The notes: generated by a model from the letters alone, not told the origin. A stretch of 64,000 nt of DNA from OCS116 sp051531935 (GCA_051531935.1 JAOPTR010000002.1:1-64000), one strand, 5' to 3'; counted from the first letter of the stretch, positions 8,109 to 17,030 are shown. Translations and numbers: made by a program.

Positions 8109-8345
8109 ATTGACTCTATTTAGGCTGTGCGTTTTTTTTAAAAGCGTCTCTGTTTGACAAACCCCTTGGGCAAATTCAATATGGCAGGGATTATCAGTTT
8201 TTCAAGGTCTTGGAACTAATTTTCAAAATCTTATGATAAAGACAGCTTGATTTCCGCATCCACGCCTTTAATCACATGCAACAATAAGATCATTATTATA
8301 AGGTCATTAATGGGTAATATTCTCAATCGATTATATTTCTAATAT

Positions 8346-8362
8346 TTTCACGTTCATTTCAC
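8346..8362 (+). promoter_or_regulatory. Direct repeat upstream of the ABC/DJ-1/two-component unit
   Basis: TTTCAC occurs at 8346-8351 and 8357-8362, an 11-bp period, 43 bp before the start of the ATPase gene. OmpR/PhoB-type regulators bind direct half-sites about 11 bp apart, and the unit encodes such a regulator, so this may be its target. The repeat is short and could be chance. Confidence 0.35.
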
Positions 8363-8404
8363 ATACTGTTTGCGAGTTTAGCTTCAAATTAATTGGAGTG
8401 AAAA

Positions 8405-9064
8405 ATGAAAGATATAATAAAACTAAAGTCAGTAAGTCATTATTTTGGGCAAGGTGACACCCAAATTACCCTATTCAAAGATTTAAATTTAACCATTGAG
8501 GCAGGTAGTAGCTATTCAATTGTTGGCCCATCAGGAGCAGGGAAATCTAGTTTATTGACCTTGCTGGCTGGGTTGGAAAATCCATGCCAAGGTAGTGTTG
8601 AATTTGTTATTTCGGGGCAAAGTGCGAATTTTCACGAATTACGTAAAAACTCAGGCTTTATATTTCAGCAATTTCATTTACTGCCCGAATTGGACGCTGT
8701 GAGCAACCTTGCTTTGCCGCTACGGCTAAGAGGAGACAAACAGGCTAATGATAAGGCGCGTATTTGGCTTGAAAAAGTTGGCCTCAGCGCGCGGGCGCAT
8801 CATAAACCCAACCAATTAAGCGGCGGCGAACAGCAACGAATTGCAATAGCACGGGCTTTTGTAACAGATCCTTTGTTTATATTTGCTGACGAGCCAACGG
8901 GTAATTTAGATCAGAAAACTTCAACCGATATTTCGGATATGATGTTTGAATTCTGTGTTTCCCAACAATGCGCAATGGTGGTGGTGACTCATAGCCAAAA
9001 TCTAGCAGACCGCGCAGATCATCAGTACCGTCTTAGTCAAAGAAAGTTGGAGGTTTTGAAATGA
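8405..9064 (+). CDS. ABC transporter ATP-binding protein (LolD/MacB/FtsE class)
   Basis: A 219-residue ATPase with Walker A GPSGAGKSS at 41-49, signature LSGGEQQRIAIARAF near 138, and Walker B FIFADEPTGNLD. The short length and the NLD after Walker B are typical of the LolD/MacB class, which power FtsX-type permeases by mechanotransmission rather than classical transport. A GGAG precedes the ATG. Its end overlaps the start of the permease gene by four bases (ATGA), indicating translational coupling. It is the first gene of a five-gene unit reaching 14728. Confidence 0.9.
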   Translation: MKDIIKLKSVSHYFGQGDTQITLFKDLNLTIEAGSSYSIVGPSGAGKSSLLTLLAGLENPCQGSVEFVISGQSANFHELRKNSGFIFQQFHLLPELDAVSNLALPLRLRGDKQANDKARIWLEKVGLSARAHHKPNQLSGGEQQRIAIARAFVTDPLFIFADEPTGNLDQKTSTDISDMMFEFCVSQQCAMVVVTHSQNLADRADHQYRLSQRKLEVLK

Positions 9065-11538
9065 TTGGTTTGAAAATGGCTTGGGAAAGATATTGGCAAG
9101 AAATTCATTCTCCTAATAATCGCCTCGTATACTGGACACAATTTATATTGATGGTTTTTTTAATATCGTTGACCCTGAGCAGTGCCTCAATTCAAAGATA
9201 TTTGGAAAATAACCTTCAGAATTTATTAGGCTCGGATATGGTGCTTTCTAGGTATCACGCTTTACCAGAAGATCAGATGACGGCACTTAGGGGCTTCTCT
9301 AATGCTTTGTCTAAGACCCAATTGTTAAATGTCACCTTAACCCATAAAGCGCAATGGCAAAAAGCTCAATTGAAATTGGTTGATGACCAATATCCAGTTC
9401 AGGGTGAACTAAGCGTAGGGTATGATCAGTTTGGGGCGCATCATGCTATAAAACATGGCCCAAAAGTCGGCGAGATTTGGCTCGATTCTGGATTGTTGAC
9501 TAAACTAAATCTTAACATCGGGCAGACGCTCGAGGTCGGCGAGGTTAGCTTAACAATTTCCGCGATTATTTTTTATGAGCCTGATCGTTTGTTGGAAGGT
9601 CATTCAGTAGCATTGCGCGCTCTGGCTCATCAACGTTCTTTTACGGCAAATGATATGGCGTCGTCAAAAAGGCATTTTCGTTACTTGATCACCGCAAACC
9701 TGCAGCAACAGCGTGAGATTGAACGATGGACTCAAAATACATTACCGGATGCCCAGTTGATCAGTCGAGCGTCGGGTCAGCACCCTTTAGCTCTCTTTTG
9801 GCAACGAGTGGAAAATTTTATAGGCTTGGCGGCGGTATTGTTATTCTTTATGGCGGCTATTGCCCTAGATCTGGCCAGTAGGCGACAATTGGACAGTCAA
9901 AAATATACACTGGCGCTATGTATGAGTATGGGGATGGAAATGAAACAAGGATTGGTTATTACCTTAGGCCAGTGGTTTTTGGGTTTTCTTATGTGCTTGA
10001 TACCAGCAGTCATCTTCGCCTATCTCGCTCAGTGGTTCATAGTTGGGCAATTGGTTGGCCAGTTTGCAGGGATTCAGTTCGGTATACATGGGGTGGAGTT
10101 GGCCACAGTTATTTTGTTGATATTCGTCTTGTTGTTGATTTTTCAACTTCCCGGATTGTATCAGTTGATGAAGACTTCAGTATTGTCATTAATTAGAAAG
10201 CAGCAGAAGGCGCGCTTTATGGCTGTGCGTTTGGGGGTGAATGTTTTTGCTCTGGCCTTATTAGCGGCAATTTATTCTGATAATTTTCTACTGACCGCCC
10301 TGACACTAGGGGCTATGGTGTGTAGCTTGTTATTGATGATGGCAATAACTTTTATGGTTCTTAATTTTGGAGAACGCATGAGCCGTGGTTTGTCTGGTTT
10401 GCTGCCCTTCACGTTTTTTATTATGAAGCAACGCCTGCTTAGTAAATCTACCCAAATTTTGGGTATTGGGTTATGTGCAACGCTGTTATTATTTACAATG
10501 ATGTTGATGAAAGACCTTGGCACGTCAATGGAACACCAAATGCGGACACAAGATGGTAATCTTATGATTACCGCGGCTCAGTCTCAGCACATCACGGCAG
10601 TCAAAAAATGGGCTAAGGATACAGACAGTCAAATCAAGCAGCTTAGGCCTTATCTTCGTGCGCAACTGATTAAAGTTAATGACCTTGAACTGGCAAAGGC
10701 CGCTGGAAAATCGAGCGATTCTATGGAAGCACTATTAAAGCCAATACGACTGAGCTGGTCGGAAGAAGTCCCCCCGAACAACCAACTTAGTGATGGCCAG
10801 TGGTGGCAGTCTAAGGATCAGAACGGGCAGCAAATTTCTGTCGAAGGTGACGTGATGACAGATATTGGCCTTAATATTGGCGACTGGTTGACCTTTCAGA
10901 TTGAAGGGAAGCCGCATGACTTTAAAATAGTAGCGACCCATGAATTTAAGGGCGGCAATGGTTTTATAACCTTCTGGTTTCAAGTGCCGCCATCGGCCAT
11001 TCGGGGGTTCGAATCAAAAATCTCCTATATGGGCAGTATGGAACTTACGCCTGATGCTTGGCCAAAATTGACACAACTTTGGCGGCAGTATCCGACGCTA
11101 ACCTTGATGCCTCTTAAGGAAATTACCGAATGGTTTGATAGTATGTTGTCCATGGTTCAAAAACTGGTTTTCGGGTTCAGCGGTATGATTACCCTCATGG
11201 CTTTGGTGGTGATCGTTGCGGCGGCTCAAGGGTTTGAACAAAGCGACAAGAAAAAGAATGGGCTATTGTTGAGTATGGGGCTTAGCAAATGGGATTGTCT
11301 GAAACTTAGTCTGTACGAATGGTTCATTACAGCTTTGATTGCAGCCCTAGGGGCAATCTGCGGTACGTGGGTGGCAGGGGTGCTAATCTACAATTCTCAA
11401 TTTTCGCTCACCTATCAGCCTGATGTGATTTGGATGATGGTTACTTTGGCCGTGACTAGCGTGGTGGTCTGCGGGGTTGGTTTGTTTTATTGCAGAGAAA
11501 GCCTAAAAGCCTCTATTACCCAATTAATGGCCGAATGA
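9061..11538 (+). CDS. FtsX-like ABC permease (duplicated, about ten membrane segments)
   Basis: This 825-residue protein has one N-terminal membrane segment (about 25-45), a periplasmic domain of about 200 residues, and a block of membrane segments between about 260 and 480. A second periplasmic domain spans about 490-690, and three closing segments lie near 700-815. This is the duplicated FtsX/MacB arrangement seen in permeases of lipoprotein- or hydrophobic-compound-handling ABC systems (for example YbbP types). It is coupled by a four-base overlap to the ATPase gene. Together with the secreted DJ-1-like protein and two-component pair downstream it may manage envelope stress or export of a membrane-active compound. 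Substrate unknown. Confidence 0.85.
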   Translation: MIGLKMAWERYWQEIHSPNNRLVYWTQFILMVFLISLTLSSASIQRYLENNLQNLLGSDMVLSRYHALPEDQMTALRGFSNALSKTQLLNVTLTHKAQWQKAQLKLVDDQYPVQGELSVGYDQFGAHHAIKHGPKVGEIWLDSGLLTKLNLNIGQTLEVGEVSLTISAIIFYEPDRLLEGHSVALRALAHQRSFTANDMASSKRHFRYLITANLQQQREIERWTQNTLPDAQLISRASGQHPLALFWQRVENFIGLAAVLLFFMAAIALDLASRRQLDSQKYTLALCMSMGMEMKQGLVITLGQWFLGFLMCLIPAVIFAYLAQWFIVGQLVGQFAGIQFGIHGVELATVILLIFVLLLIFQLPGLYQLMKTSVLSLIRKQQKARFMAVRLGVNVFALALLAAIYSDNFLLTALTLGAMVCSLLLMMAITFMVLNFGERMSRGLSGLLPFTFFIMKQRLLSKSTQILGIGLCATLLLFTMMLMKDLGTSMEHQMRTQDGNLMITAAQSQHITAVKKWAKDTDSQIKQLRPYLRAQLIKVNDLELAKAAGKSSDSMEALLKPIRLSWSEEVPPNNQLSDGQWWQSKDQNGQQISVEGDVMTDIGLNIGDWLTFQIEGKPHDFKIVATHEFKGGNGFITFWFQVPPSAIRGFESKISYMGSMELTPDAWPKLTQLWRQYPTLTLMPLKEITEWFDSMLSMVQKLVFGFSGMITLMALVVIVAAAQGFEQSDKKKNGLLLSMGLSKWDCLKLSLYEWFITALIAALGAICGTWVAGVLIYNSQFSLTYQPDVIWMMVTLAVTSVVVCGVGLFYCRESLKASITQLMAE

Positions 11539-11605
11539 ATTATGGGCAGAATGGGTTTCACATTCAGTCTGTCAGATTAGTCAAATAACATTAGGAGAAT
11601 AAAAT

Positions 11606-12721
11606 ATGAAATATACAAAAACATTATTGACGATGGTTTTAACTGTCGGGTTAGCTCTGTCGTGCTCACAAGCCGCGATGGCGGCGGAAAAACGCATCTT
11701 AATGGTGGTCAGTGGCCATGGTTTGGACCGAGGAAAAACCCAACCAGGCTATGAATTTGATGAATTCGCTCAGGCCTATTTGATTTTTAAGAATAATGAG
11801 ATTGCCGTTGACGTGGTCAGCCCCAAAGGTGGTAAAGTGGAGGCCGATCATTTTGATGACACCACGCCTTATAATCGCAAAGTTCTTGATGATTCAGCCA
11901 TTATGACAAAGTTGAACAATACACAATCAATCGGTGATGTGACTTCAGCAGACTATGATGCTGTTTTTATTGTCGGGGGTAAGGGCGCTATGTTTGACCT
12001 ACCGAAAAATAAAGCACTGCAAAATATCATTGCTAATATTTACCAAAATAAAGGCCCTATTGCAGCGGTATGTCATGGCCCAGCGGCTCTGGTCAATGTA
12101 ACATTGAAGGATGGCTCTTATTTGGTCGCTGGCAAAGCAGTTAACGGGTTTACCAATTTGGAAGAGAATGTTTTTGGGAAAAAATGGTTGCCAAAATTTG
12201 ACTTTTTATTAGAAGATAAATTGCAAGAAAGAGGTGGTTTATTTGAAAAATCGGAAATGATGATGAGCCATGTAGCCATAGAAGATAGGTTGATTACAGG
12301 GCAAAACCCTTCTTCTACGCCTGAAGTGGCCGAAGCGCTTGTACGAGCTTTGGGGATAGAGCCAAAGGTTCGCCCACCGTTTCAAGATGAGATCACTCTA
12401 AAACTTATATCTAGGTTATTGAACCGAGACACATCTGCGGCGGAAGCTTATAAGCAGAATTCTGAAAAATATAATGCTCAATTGATTGGTATGTATGGGT
12501 ATTATAGAGCAGCTAATGTAAAATTAGAGATAGAAAACCCGATTGCATTATCATTAATGGAAATGGTTTCAGAGGACATGAAAAACCCCAGACTTGATAT
12601 GGCGATTGCAAAGGGTTATTTAGAGATAAACCAAATTGTGAAAGTCAAAACAGTGTTAGAGGGAATTATTCAGAACTATCCTGATTTTGAGCCAGCACAG
12701 GAAATGTTGCAGACACTATAA
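11606..12721 (+). CDS. Secreted DJ-1/PfpI-family protein with C-terminal helical extension
   Basis: An N-terminal signal peptide (residues 1-27, AMA before AEK) precedes a DJ-1/PfpI domain of the Hsp31/ThiJ type. The nucleophile elbow AAVCHGPAA (Cys156, His157) and the glycine-rich FIVGGKGAMFDL are clear. Family members act as glyoxalases, deglycases, chaperones or peptidases, mostly in the cytoplasm, so a signal peptide is unusual. Residues about 265-371 form an extra helical region, TPR-like in look, absent from plain DJ-1 proteins. The gene sits between the permease and a two-component pair on the same strand, so it may be a periplasmic partner or sensor for that system. Activity unproven. 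Confidence 0.8.
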   Translation: MKYTKTLLTMVLTVGLALSCSQAAMAAEKRILMVVSGHGLDRGKTQPGYEFDEFAQAYLIFKNNEIAVDVVSPKGGKVEADHFDDTTPYNRKVLDDSAIMTKLNNTQSIGDVTSADYDAVFIVGGKGAMFDLPKNKALQNIIANIYQNKGPIAAVCHGPAALVNVTLKDGSYLVAGKAVNGFTNLEENVFGKKWLPKFDFLLEDKLQERGGLFEKSEMMMSHVAIEDRLITGQNPSSTPEVAEALVRALGIEPKVRPPFQDEITLKLISRLLNRDTSAAEAYKQNSEKYNAQLIGMYGYYRAANVKLEIENPIALSLMEMVSEDMKNPRLDMAIAKGYLEINQIVKVKTVLEGIIQNYPDFEPAQEMLQTL

Positions 12722-12737
12722 TCTGAAAGGTGCATTC

Positions 12738-13439
12738 ATGGGAAAATCAAATTTGACGATTTTGATTGTTGAAGATCAAGAGGCTATCGCTTTGAATATG
12801 GCTGATTTTCTGGAGGGTAGGGGGCATATACTGGATTTTGCTTCAAATGGTGTGTTGGGGCTTAAACTTGCTCTAGAGAACCATTATGATGTAGTGATAC
12901 TAGACCTAACTCTACCTGCCATGGATGGGCTTGAGGTTTGCCAAAATATACGTGAAAAAGCACGGCGTCATGTTCCGATATTGATGCTGACAGCGCGGGA
13001 CACAGTTGCCGATAAAGTAGCGGGCTTTAACTGCGGAGCGGATGACTATTTGACCAAGCCATTTGCTCTTGAAGAATTGGAAGTCCGCTGTATTGCTCTA
13101 TCCCGTCGGTATTTATTACTTACCGATCATATTTTAACTTTGGGCTCAGTTACAATTGACCGAAGGTTGAAACTGGTTACACGGAATGGTCAGCCTATTC
13201 ATCTCAACCATACTGGCTATCAAATTGTTGAATATCTTGCAGAAGCTTATCCTCAGGTGGTGACGAGGTCTGAATTGATTCAAAAGATATGGGGAGATGA
13301 GCCGACCGAGACAGATGCTTTACGGTCGCACATCTATCAAGTTCGTACCCTGCTAGATAAGCCGTTCGAGGGATCTATTTTGAAGACTGTTCATGGAATT
13401 GGATTTGCTCTGTTGGTTTCACAGGAGAAAATTAAATGA
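12738..13439 (+). CDS. OmpR/PhoB-family response regulator
   Basis: The 233-residue product has a receiver domain with the phospho-acceptor Asp56 in VVILDLTLPAMDG, acidic residues near the start (VEDQE) and Lys107 in YLTKPFA. An OmpR-type winged helix follows (LNHTGYQIVEYL, LRSHIYQVRTLLDK, TVHGIGFAL). The ATG at 12738 is preferred over one at 12687, because the latter overlaps the DJ-1 gene and adds residues outside the receiver fold, while GAAAGG lies at 12724-12729. The end overlaps the kinase gene by four bases. It likely controls the unit starting at 8405. Confidence 0.9.
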   Translation: MGKSNLTILIVEDQEAIALNMADFLEGRGHILDFASNGVLGLKLALENHYDVVILDLTLPAMDGLEVCQNIREKARRHVPILMLTARDTVADKVAGFNCGADDYLTKPFALEELEVRCIALSRRYLLLTDHILTLGSVTIDRRLKLVTRNGQPIHLNHTGYQIVEYLAEAYPQVVTRSELIQKIWGDEPTETDALRSHIYQVRTLLDKPFEGSILKTVHGIGFALLVSQEKIK

Positions 13440-14728
13440 AAACACGTTCTCTACGCACGCGGATTATTGTAAATTTTTGTCTTTTTACCCTATTTATTTC
13501 TGTAATGTTTAGTTTGTTTAATTTTCTATTTCTTTATTCTGTTGAAGATATTTTTCTGCTAGACGAGATGAATGAAGAAGTGCAGTTTTTAGAAGATGAA
13601 TATGCCATTTCTGGGCAGTGGAATGTCCCGCGAAAACAACATATAAAAGTCTATTTGAGTGTGGATAATTTACCGGCAGATTTAAGAGATCAGTTCAAAA
13701 TGGATAGTGATGAAACTGAGTTTTACGGACAACAAGGGCGACATTATCACCTACTGCGTCTCGGATCAGTTAAAAAAAATACTTTTCTGGTGGCAGAGGT
13801 TAGCCAACGTCTGATTATTCGCCCCATTCGCAATGCAATTTTGATCTTTTTTGGCATAACGACTTTAATCATGACCTTGGTTTCTTGGTGTCTTGCTTAT
13901 TGGATTGCTGGGAAAACAATATCACCACTGACACACTTAGCAAATTTGGTTAAAGGAACACAGCCGAGCCAATTGCCTAAGGATTTTTCAGGAAATTACC
14001 CTGAAAATGAAATTGGTATTCTGGCGCAGGCGCTAGAACAATCCTTAAGCAGAATCGAGAGCTTCATTGATCGAGAGAAACACTTTAACCGTGATGTTAG
14101 CCATGACCTGCGCACCCCCATTGCCATTGTGCAGGGCGGGGTTGAACTGATTATTAATTCACCAACGCTGTCTGAAAATGACAAAATATTGATTGCGCGT
14201 ATTGAGGCAGCCAATCGGCAAATGTCTCAAACCGTACAAACCTTGCTTGAACTTGCACGGGAAGAACACATTATAAGCCGTTCTGAAGATGTGCGGTTGT
14301 TGCCTATGGTAGAAAAAACCATAATAGAGCATGTCTATATTTTGAAAGACAAGGATATTGCGGTAAACGTCAAAATCCAACCAGAAGATACGGTGACAGT
14401 GTCGCCAAATGTTCTACAAATATTGCTATTAAACTTGATTAGCAACGCCTTTCAACACACGGAGGCGGGGCAAATAGATATTGAATTAATCGATAATAAC
14501 CTATCCATTTTCAACACAGCCAAAGGCTTAGATTCTTCCATGTTAGGATCAATGGTAAAAGGCGCCCCAAGTCAAGGCTTTGGTTTAGGATTATCAATCG
14601 TTAAAAGATTATGTGAACATCATCATTTGAAACTCGAAATTAGGGAAGACGGCACCGGTGTTTGCATCCTAATTCAATTTCCCAAAAAATATGAATCGTC
14701 CCAAATTTCTGTTCAGACATCGCTATAA
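13436..14728 (+). CDS. Membrane sensor histidine kinase
   Basis: A 430-residue kinase with membrane segments at about 12-33 and 134-157 enclosing a 100-residue periplasmic sensor, then a HAMP-like linker. The H box is DVSHDLRTPIA (His223), the N box LLNLISNAFQHTE (Asn337), and the G2 box GFGLGLSIVKRL. The usual DxGxG (G1) motif is replaced by IFNTAKGLD, a divergence also seen in some small kinase subfamilies, so ATP binding may be altered. It is translationally coupled to the regulator gene. The 3' end overlaps a truncated methyltransferase frame on the other strand, which looks like a recombination junction. Confidence 0.9.
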   Translation: MKTRSLRTRIIVNFCLFTLFISVMFSLFNFLFLYSVEDIFLLDEMNEEVQFLEDEYAISGQWNVPRKQHIKVYLSVDNLPADLRDQFKMDSDETEFYGQQGRHYHLLRLGSVKKNTFLVAEVSQRLIIRPIRNAILIFFGITTLIMTLVSWCLAYWIAGKTISPLTHLANLVKGTQPSQLPKDFSGNYPENEIGILAQALEQSLSRIESFIDREKHFNRDVSHDLRTPIAIVQGGVELIINSPTLSENDKILIARIEAANRQMSQTVQTLLELAREEHIISRSEDVRLLPMVEKTIIEHVYILKDKDIAVNVKIQPEDTVTVSPNVLQILLLNLISNAFQHTEAGQIDIELIDNNLSIFNTAKGLDSSMLGSMVKGAPSQGFGLGLSIVKRLCEHHHLKLEIREDGTGVCILIQFPKKYESSQISVQTSL

Positions 14729-14930
14729 AATCAAAATTTTCCTTATAGAAAATTACTTTGAAGGAAGTTGGTGTTAGTTTTTTTGCCAAATCAAGGCGTT
14801 CTGTATGGGTGTCGATTAATGTCCAGTCAGGGGAATGATCTAAGCGCGGCATTATTTGACGTGCAACATAGGCAGTTCCTGCTCCAATTTTCAATATGCT
14901 TACTGGTTTGAATTCATTCAATAAATTCAC
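14640..14930 (-). pseudogene. SAM-dependent methyltransferase, N-terminal fragment
   Basis: The minus-strand frame begins like a class I methyltransferase: SILKIGAGTAYVARQ is the SAM-binding motif I, and WTLIDTHTERLDLAKKL is the motif II acidic strand. Similarity fades after about 70 residues, where the frame runs into the 3' end of the histidine kinase gene, and it stops at 96 residues against the usual 200-300. The remainder was probably lost when the kinase cluster recombined here. Confidence 0.6.
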
Positions 14931-15089
14931 GATTATCTGTATTACAAAGTTATTTCTAACGTCATCCTATTTACAACCTTGTTCCCAAGCTGTGGCCTCT
15001 CTATTCACTTGCATTTTGCTCATTGAATTATTTTAACAGTAATAGTAGACTATTTTAAGGGCTAATTTAAAAATTGAACATGAAATAAA

Positions 15090-15470
15090 TTATTTTATTA
15101 TTAGTCGTTGCCTTTCTAAAGCTTCAATACGTCTTGTCAAATCGTTTATTTTTTGACCGAATGTAGTCTCGTTAGGCGGTTCTAATTGAGTTGATTCTGT
15201 TATTATAAGTTCAATTAATTTAGAATAGTGTAATTTGTTTTGAACAGACCCTTCCTTTTTTGATATCGCTGAATCACTCCAGTATTCATTTTGAGATGTC
15301 TCGATCAGGTCTCGTTTGCGTTGAGCAAATTTTAGAATATTGGTTTTTAGGGAAAACCGCTGCCGATATTTTTCACCCAGAGTTGCTGCTACCTTTGCAG
15401 GAACTCGTCGATAATACCACCATGTTTTACCACGTAGATATAGGTGACGCATGTTACGATTTATCGACAT
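15090..15470 (-). pseudogene. Tyrosine recombinase (phage-type integrase), N-terminal fragment
   Basis: The first 50 residues (from MRHLYLRGKTWWYYRRVPAK, with a likely start at 15452) match the N-terminal domain found at the front of phage-type integrases (DUF6538-like: a WWYYRR strand, then a KTNILKFAQRKRD helix). The frame then passes through a coiled-coil-like stretch and stops at 126 residues. The core-binding and catalytic domains, with their Arg, His and Tyr residues, are missing. It lies 115 bp behind the 3' end of tRNA-Leu and points away from it, as an integrase does in an element inserted at that tRNA. Probably a dead remnant. Confidence 0.65.
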
Positions 15471-15496
15471 ATGTGGTGTTCAAATTATATTGTTTT

Positions 15497-15516
15497 ACAA
15501 AATGTACCACAAAATG
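15497..15516. repeat. Direct repeat ACAAAATG x2 between integrase remnant and tRNA-Leu
   Basis: ACAAAATG occurs at 15497-15504 and 15509-15516 with a 12-bp period. The position between an integrase start and its presumed tRNA target suggests arm-type recombinase sites. Weak evidence. Confidence 0.3.
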
Positions 15517-15584
15517 CAAGAATTGCCAATAACGAAGCCGACAAAAATAATTTACTTTATATATCAATGTGTTAACAAAATAAT

Positions 15585-15671
15585 TGGTGCGGCCGAGAAG
15601 ACTCGAACTTCCACGGGTGTTACCCCACAGCGACCTCAACGCTGCGCGTCTACCAGTTCCGCCACGGCCGC
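15585..15671 (-). tRNA. tRNA-Leu (anticodon GAG)
   Basis: Read on the minus strand, a complete 87-nt class II tRNA is present: acceptor stem GCGGCCG pairing with CGGCCGC, D-arm GGCGGAACTGGTAGACGC, and anticodon loop GTTGAGGTC with anticodon GAG. It also has a long variable arm, T-loop TTCGAGT, discriminator A and an encoded CCA. It appears intact and functional. It is also the likely integration target of the truncated recombinase that follows it. Confidence 0.95.
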
Positions 15672-15767
15672 ACAAGGTCAGTGCTGATATAACAATAGCA
15701 GCAGGGCATTACAAGCAAAAAAAACGCTGCTCTAATTTTTCAACAATATAATGTTATTTTCACCACG

Positions 15768-15794
15768 AAACCCGCAGCTATCGACTGCGGGTTT
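15768..15794 (-). terminator. Terminator behind the vWA gene
   Basis: AAACCCGCAG and CTGCGGGTTT form a perfect 10-bp stem around a 7-base loop, 64 bp after the stop of the minus-strand vWA gene. There is no long T run, only the TTT of the stem, so its strength is uncertain. Confidence 0.6.
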
Positions 15795-15857
15795 AGGGTT
15801 GAGATACGGGAGAAGAGCTGAGACTAAATTCTCCGGACAAGTTCTCAATGCTTTAAG

Positions 15858-17030
15858 TTAGTATTTAATGTTTTTGGAGGCGGCTTGCTCTCTGATAATA
15901 GTCACTAGATTTTGGTCAAAACTATCTTGGTCATCAGCTGACAATTTCTTCAATTCGGCATCTTTGTAGGTAATTCTTTGCTTAACTAAATCGTCAATTT
16001 TTGTTTGAATGGTTGAGCGTTTTTCTTGCATTTCGTTTATATATGCTTTGCGCTCGTCTACATTCATGCTTTTCATGTTATCTGGTAATTTGTCATTTGA
16101 TAACTCGGCCACGTTTTCGTTTTTCACTTCTAATTCTTGCAATAAATCGCCCTTGCCACTTATCACACGGCTTTTTATTTCGCGGCTAAAGTTATATGTC
16201 GCCATATCAGAGCTGGCTGCTGGTTTTGCCATAACAATTGAATCCAGAACCTTTTGAGCACTCTTTTTCTCTTTTTGGTTGCCGTATAGAATTACGGTTG
16301 AATTAAGTTGGATGTTTAGCTCCTGAATCTGCTCATCATAAGGCGTTGATACAATTTGCACGTTGCCATCTTGTGCAATTTGGCTGAATGCACCGTTGGC
16401 ATTTTGAGCAATTTCTTGCCAAACTTGCTTTGTTTTCTGGCTATTTCCTGCTAATATTGTGTTGATTATGATGTCTTTTTCTTTGGCAAGCTTTACTGTC
16501 TGCATATATTTGATGTCATCTTTATAATTCATCTTTGGCGGCGCATCGCCAACTAGAAATATGGTACGTAGTGTGTCATTTTCGCGGCTCCAATCCTGCT
16601 GCTTTACGGCTTCATATAGTGCTTGGTTAACTGATTCTGGCGCGTCACCACCACCACCTGCTTGAAATTCAAGTAAGTCGGCATAAATAGAATGAATATC
16701 ACTGGTAATTGAAAAATGTTTTGTAATGTATGTGTCGCCACGGTCTCGGTAAGCAATTAAACCAATGCGAACTTCTACATCGCTTTTCGCATTCTGAATT
16801 TCACTAGCAATGTGCCAAATTTTTGCTTTCGCGCCTTCCAATAATCCGCCCATCGAGCCTGTTGTGTCTAAAACAAACACCACCTCGATAACTTGTTTTT
16901 TTTGTTGAATTTGGTTATTGCTGATTTGTTTTAAATCTATCATACCACCGGCAAAACTCGGTGTTGCAAAGCTTGTGCAGACTAAAAGAGGGATTAGTAT
17001 TTTAGATAGCTGCGATTTGTTTTTATTCAT
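15858..17030 (-). CDS. Secreted von Willebrand factor A domain protein
   Basis: A signal peptide (about residues 1-27, PSFA before GG) is followed by a vWA domain with an intact metal-binding MIDAS motif DTTGS at 55-59. Residues about 45-240 form the Rossmann-like vWA fold (IGLIAYRDRGD, TIFLVGDAPPKM). The last 130 residues are helical and charged (EMQEKRSTIQTKIDDLVKQR). Similar secreted vWA proteins occur in several proteobacteria without a defined role; metal-dependent protein binding in the periplasm or outside the cell is the best guess. It is a single gene with its own terminator. Confidence 0.8.
   Translation of the reverse strand: MNKNKSQLSKILIPLLVCTSFATPSFAGGMIDLKQISNNQIQQKKQVIEVVFVLDTTGSMGGLLEGAKAKIWHIASEIQNAKSDVEVRIGLIAYRDRGDTYITKHFSITSDIHSIYADLLEFQAGGGGDAPESVNQALYEAVKQQDWSRENDTLRTIFLVGDAPPKMNYKDDIKYMQTVKLAKEKDIIINTILAGNSQKTKQVWQEIAQNANGAFSQIAQDGNVQIVSTPYDEQIQELNIQLNSTVILYGNQKEKKSAQKVLDSIVMAKPAASSDMATYNFSREIKSRVISGKGDLLQELEVKNENVAELSNDKLPDNMKSMNVDERKAYINEMQEKRSTIQTKIDDLVKQRITYKDAELKKLSADDQDSFDQNLVTIIREQAASKNIKY

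Noticed and set aside
8109..8340. AT-rich gap between the serine hydrolase and the ABC ATPase gene
   Set aside because: Examined for small genes and RNA structures; nothing beyond the TTTCAC direct repeat near its end was supportable.
15451..15687. Short frames across the tRNA-Leu region on both strands
   Set aside because: They translate the tRNA and its flank; no coding signal beyond that.
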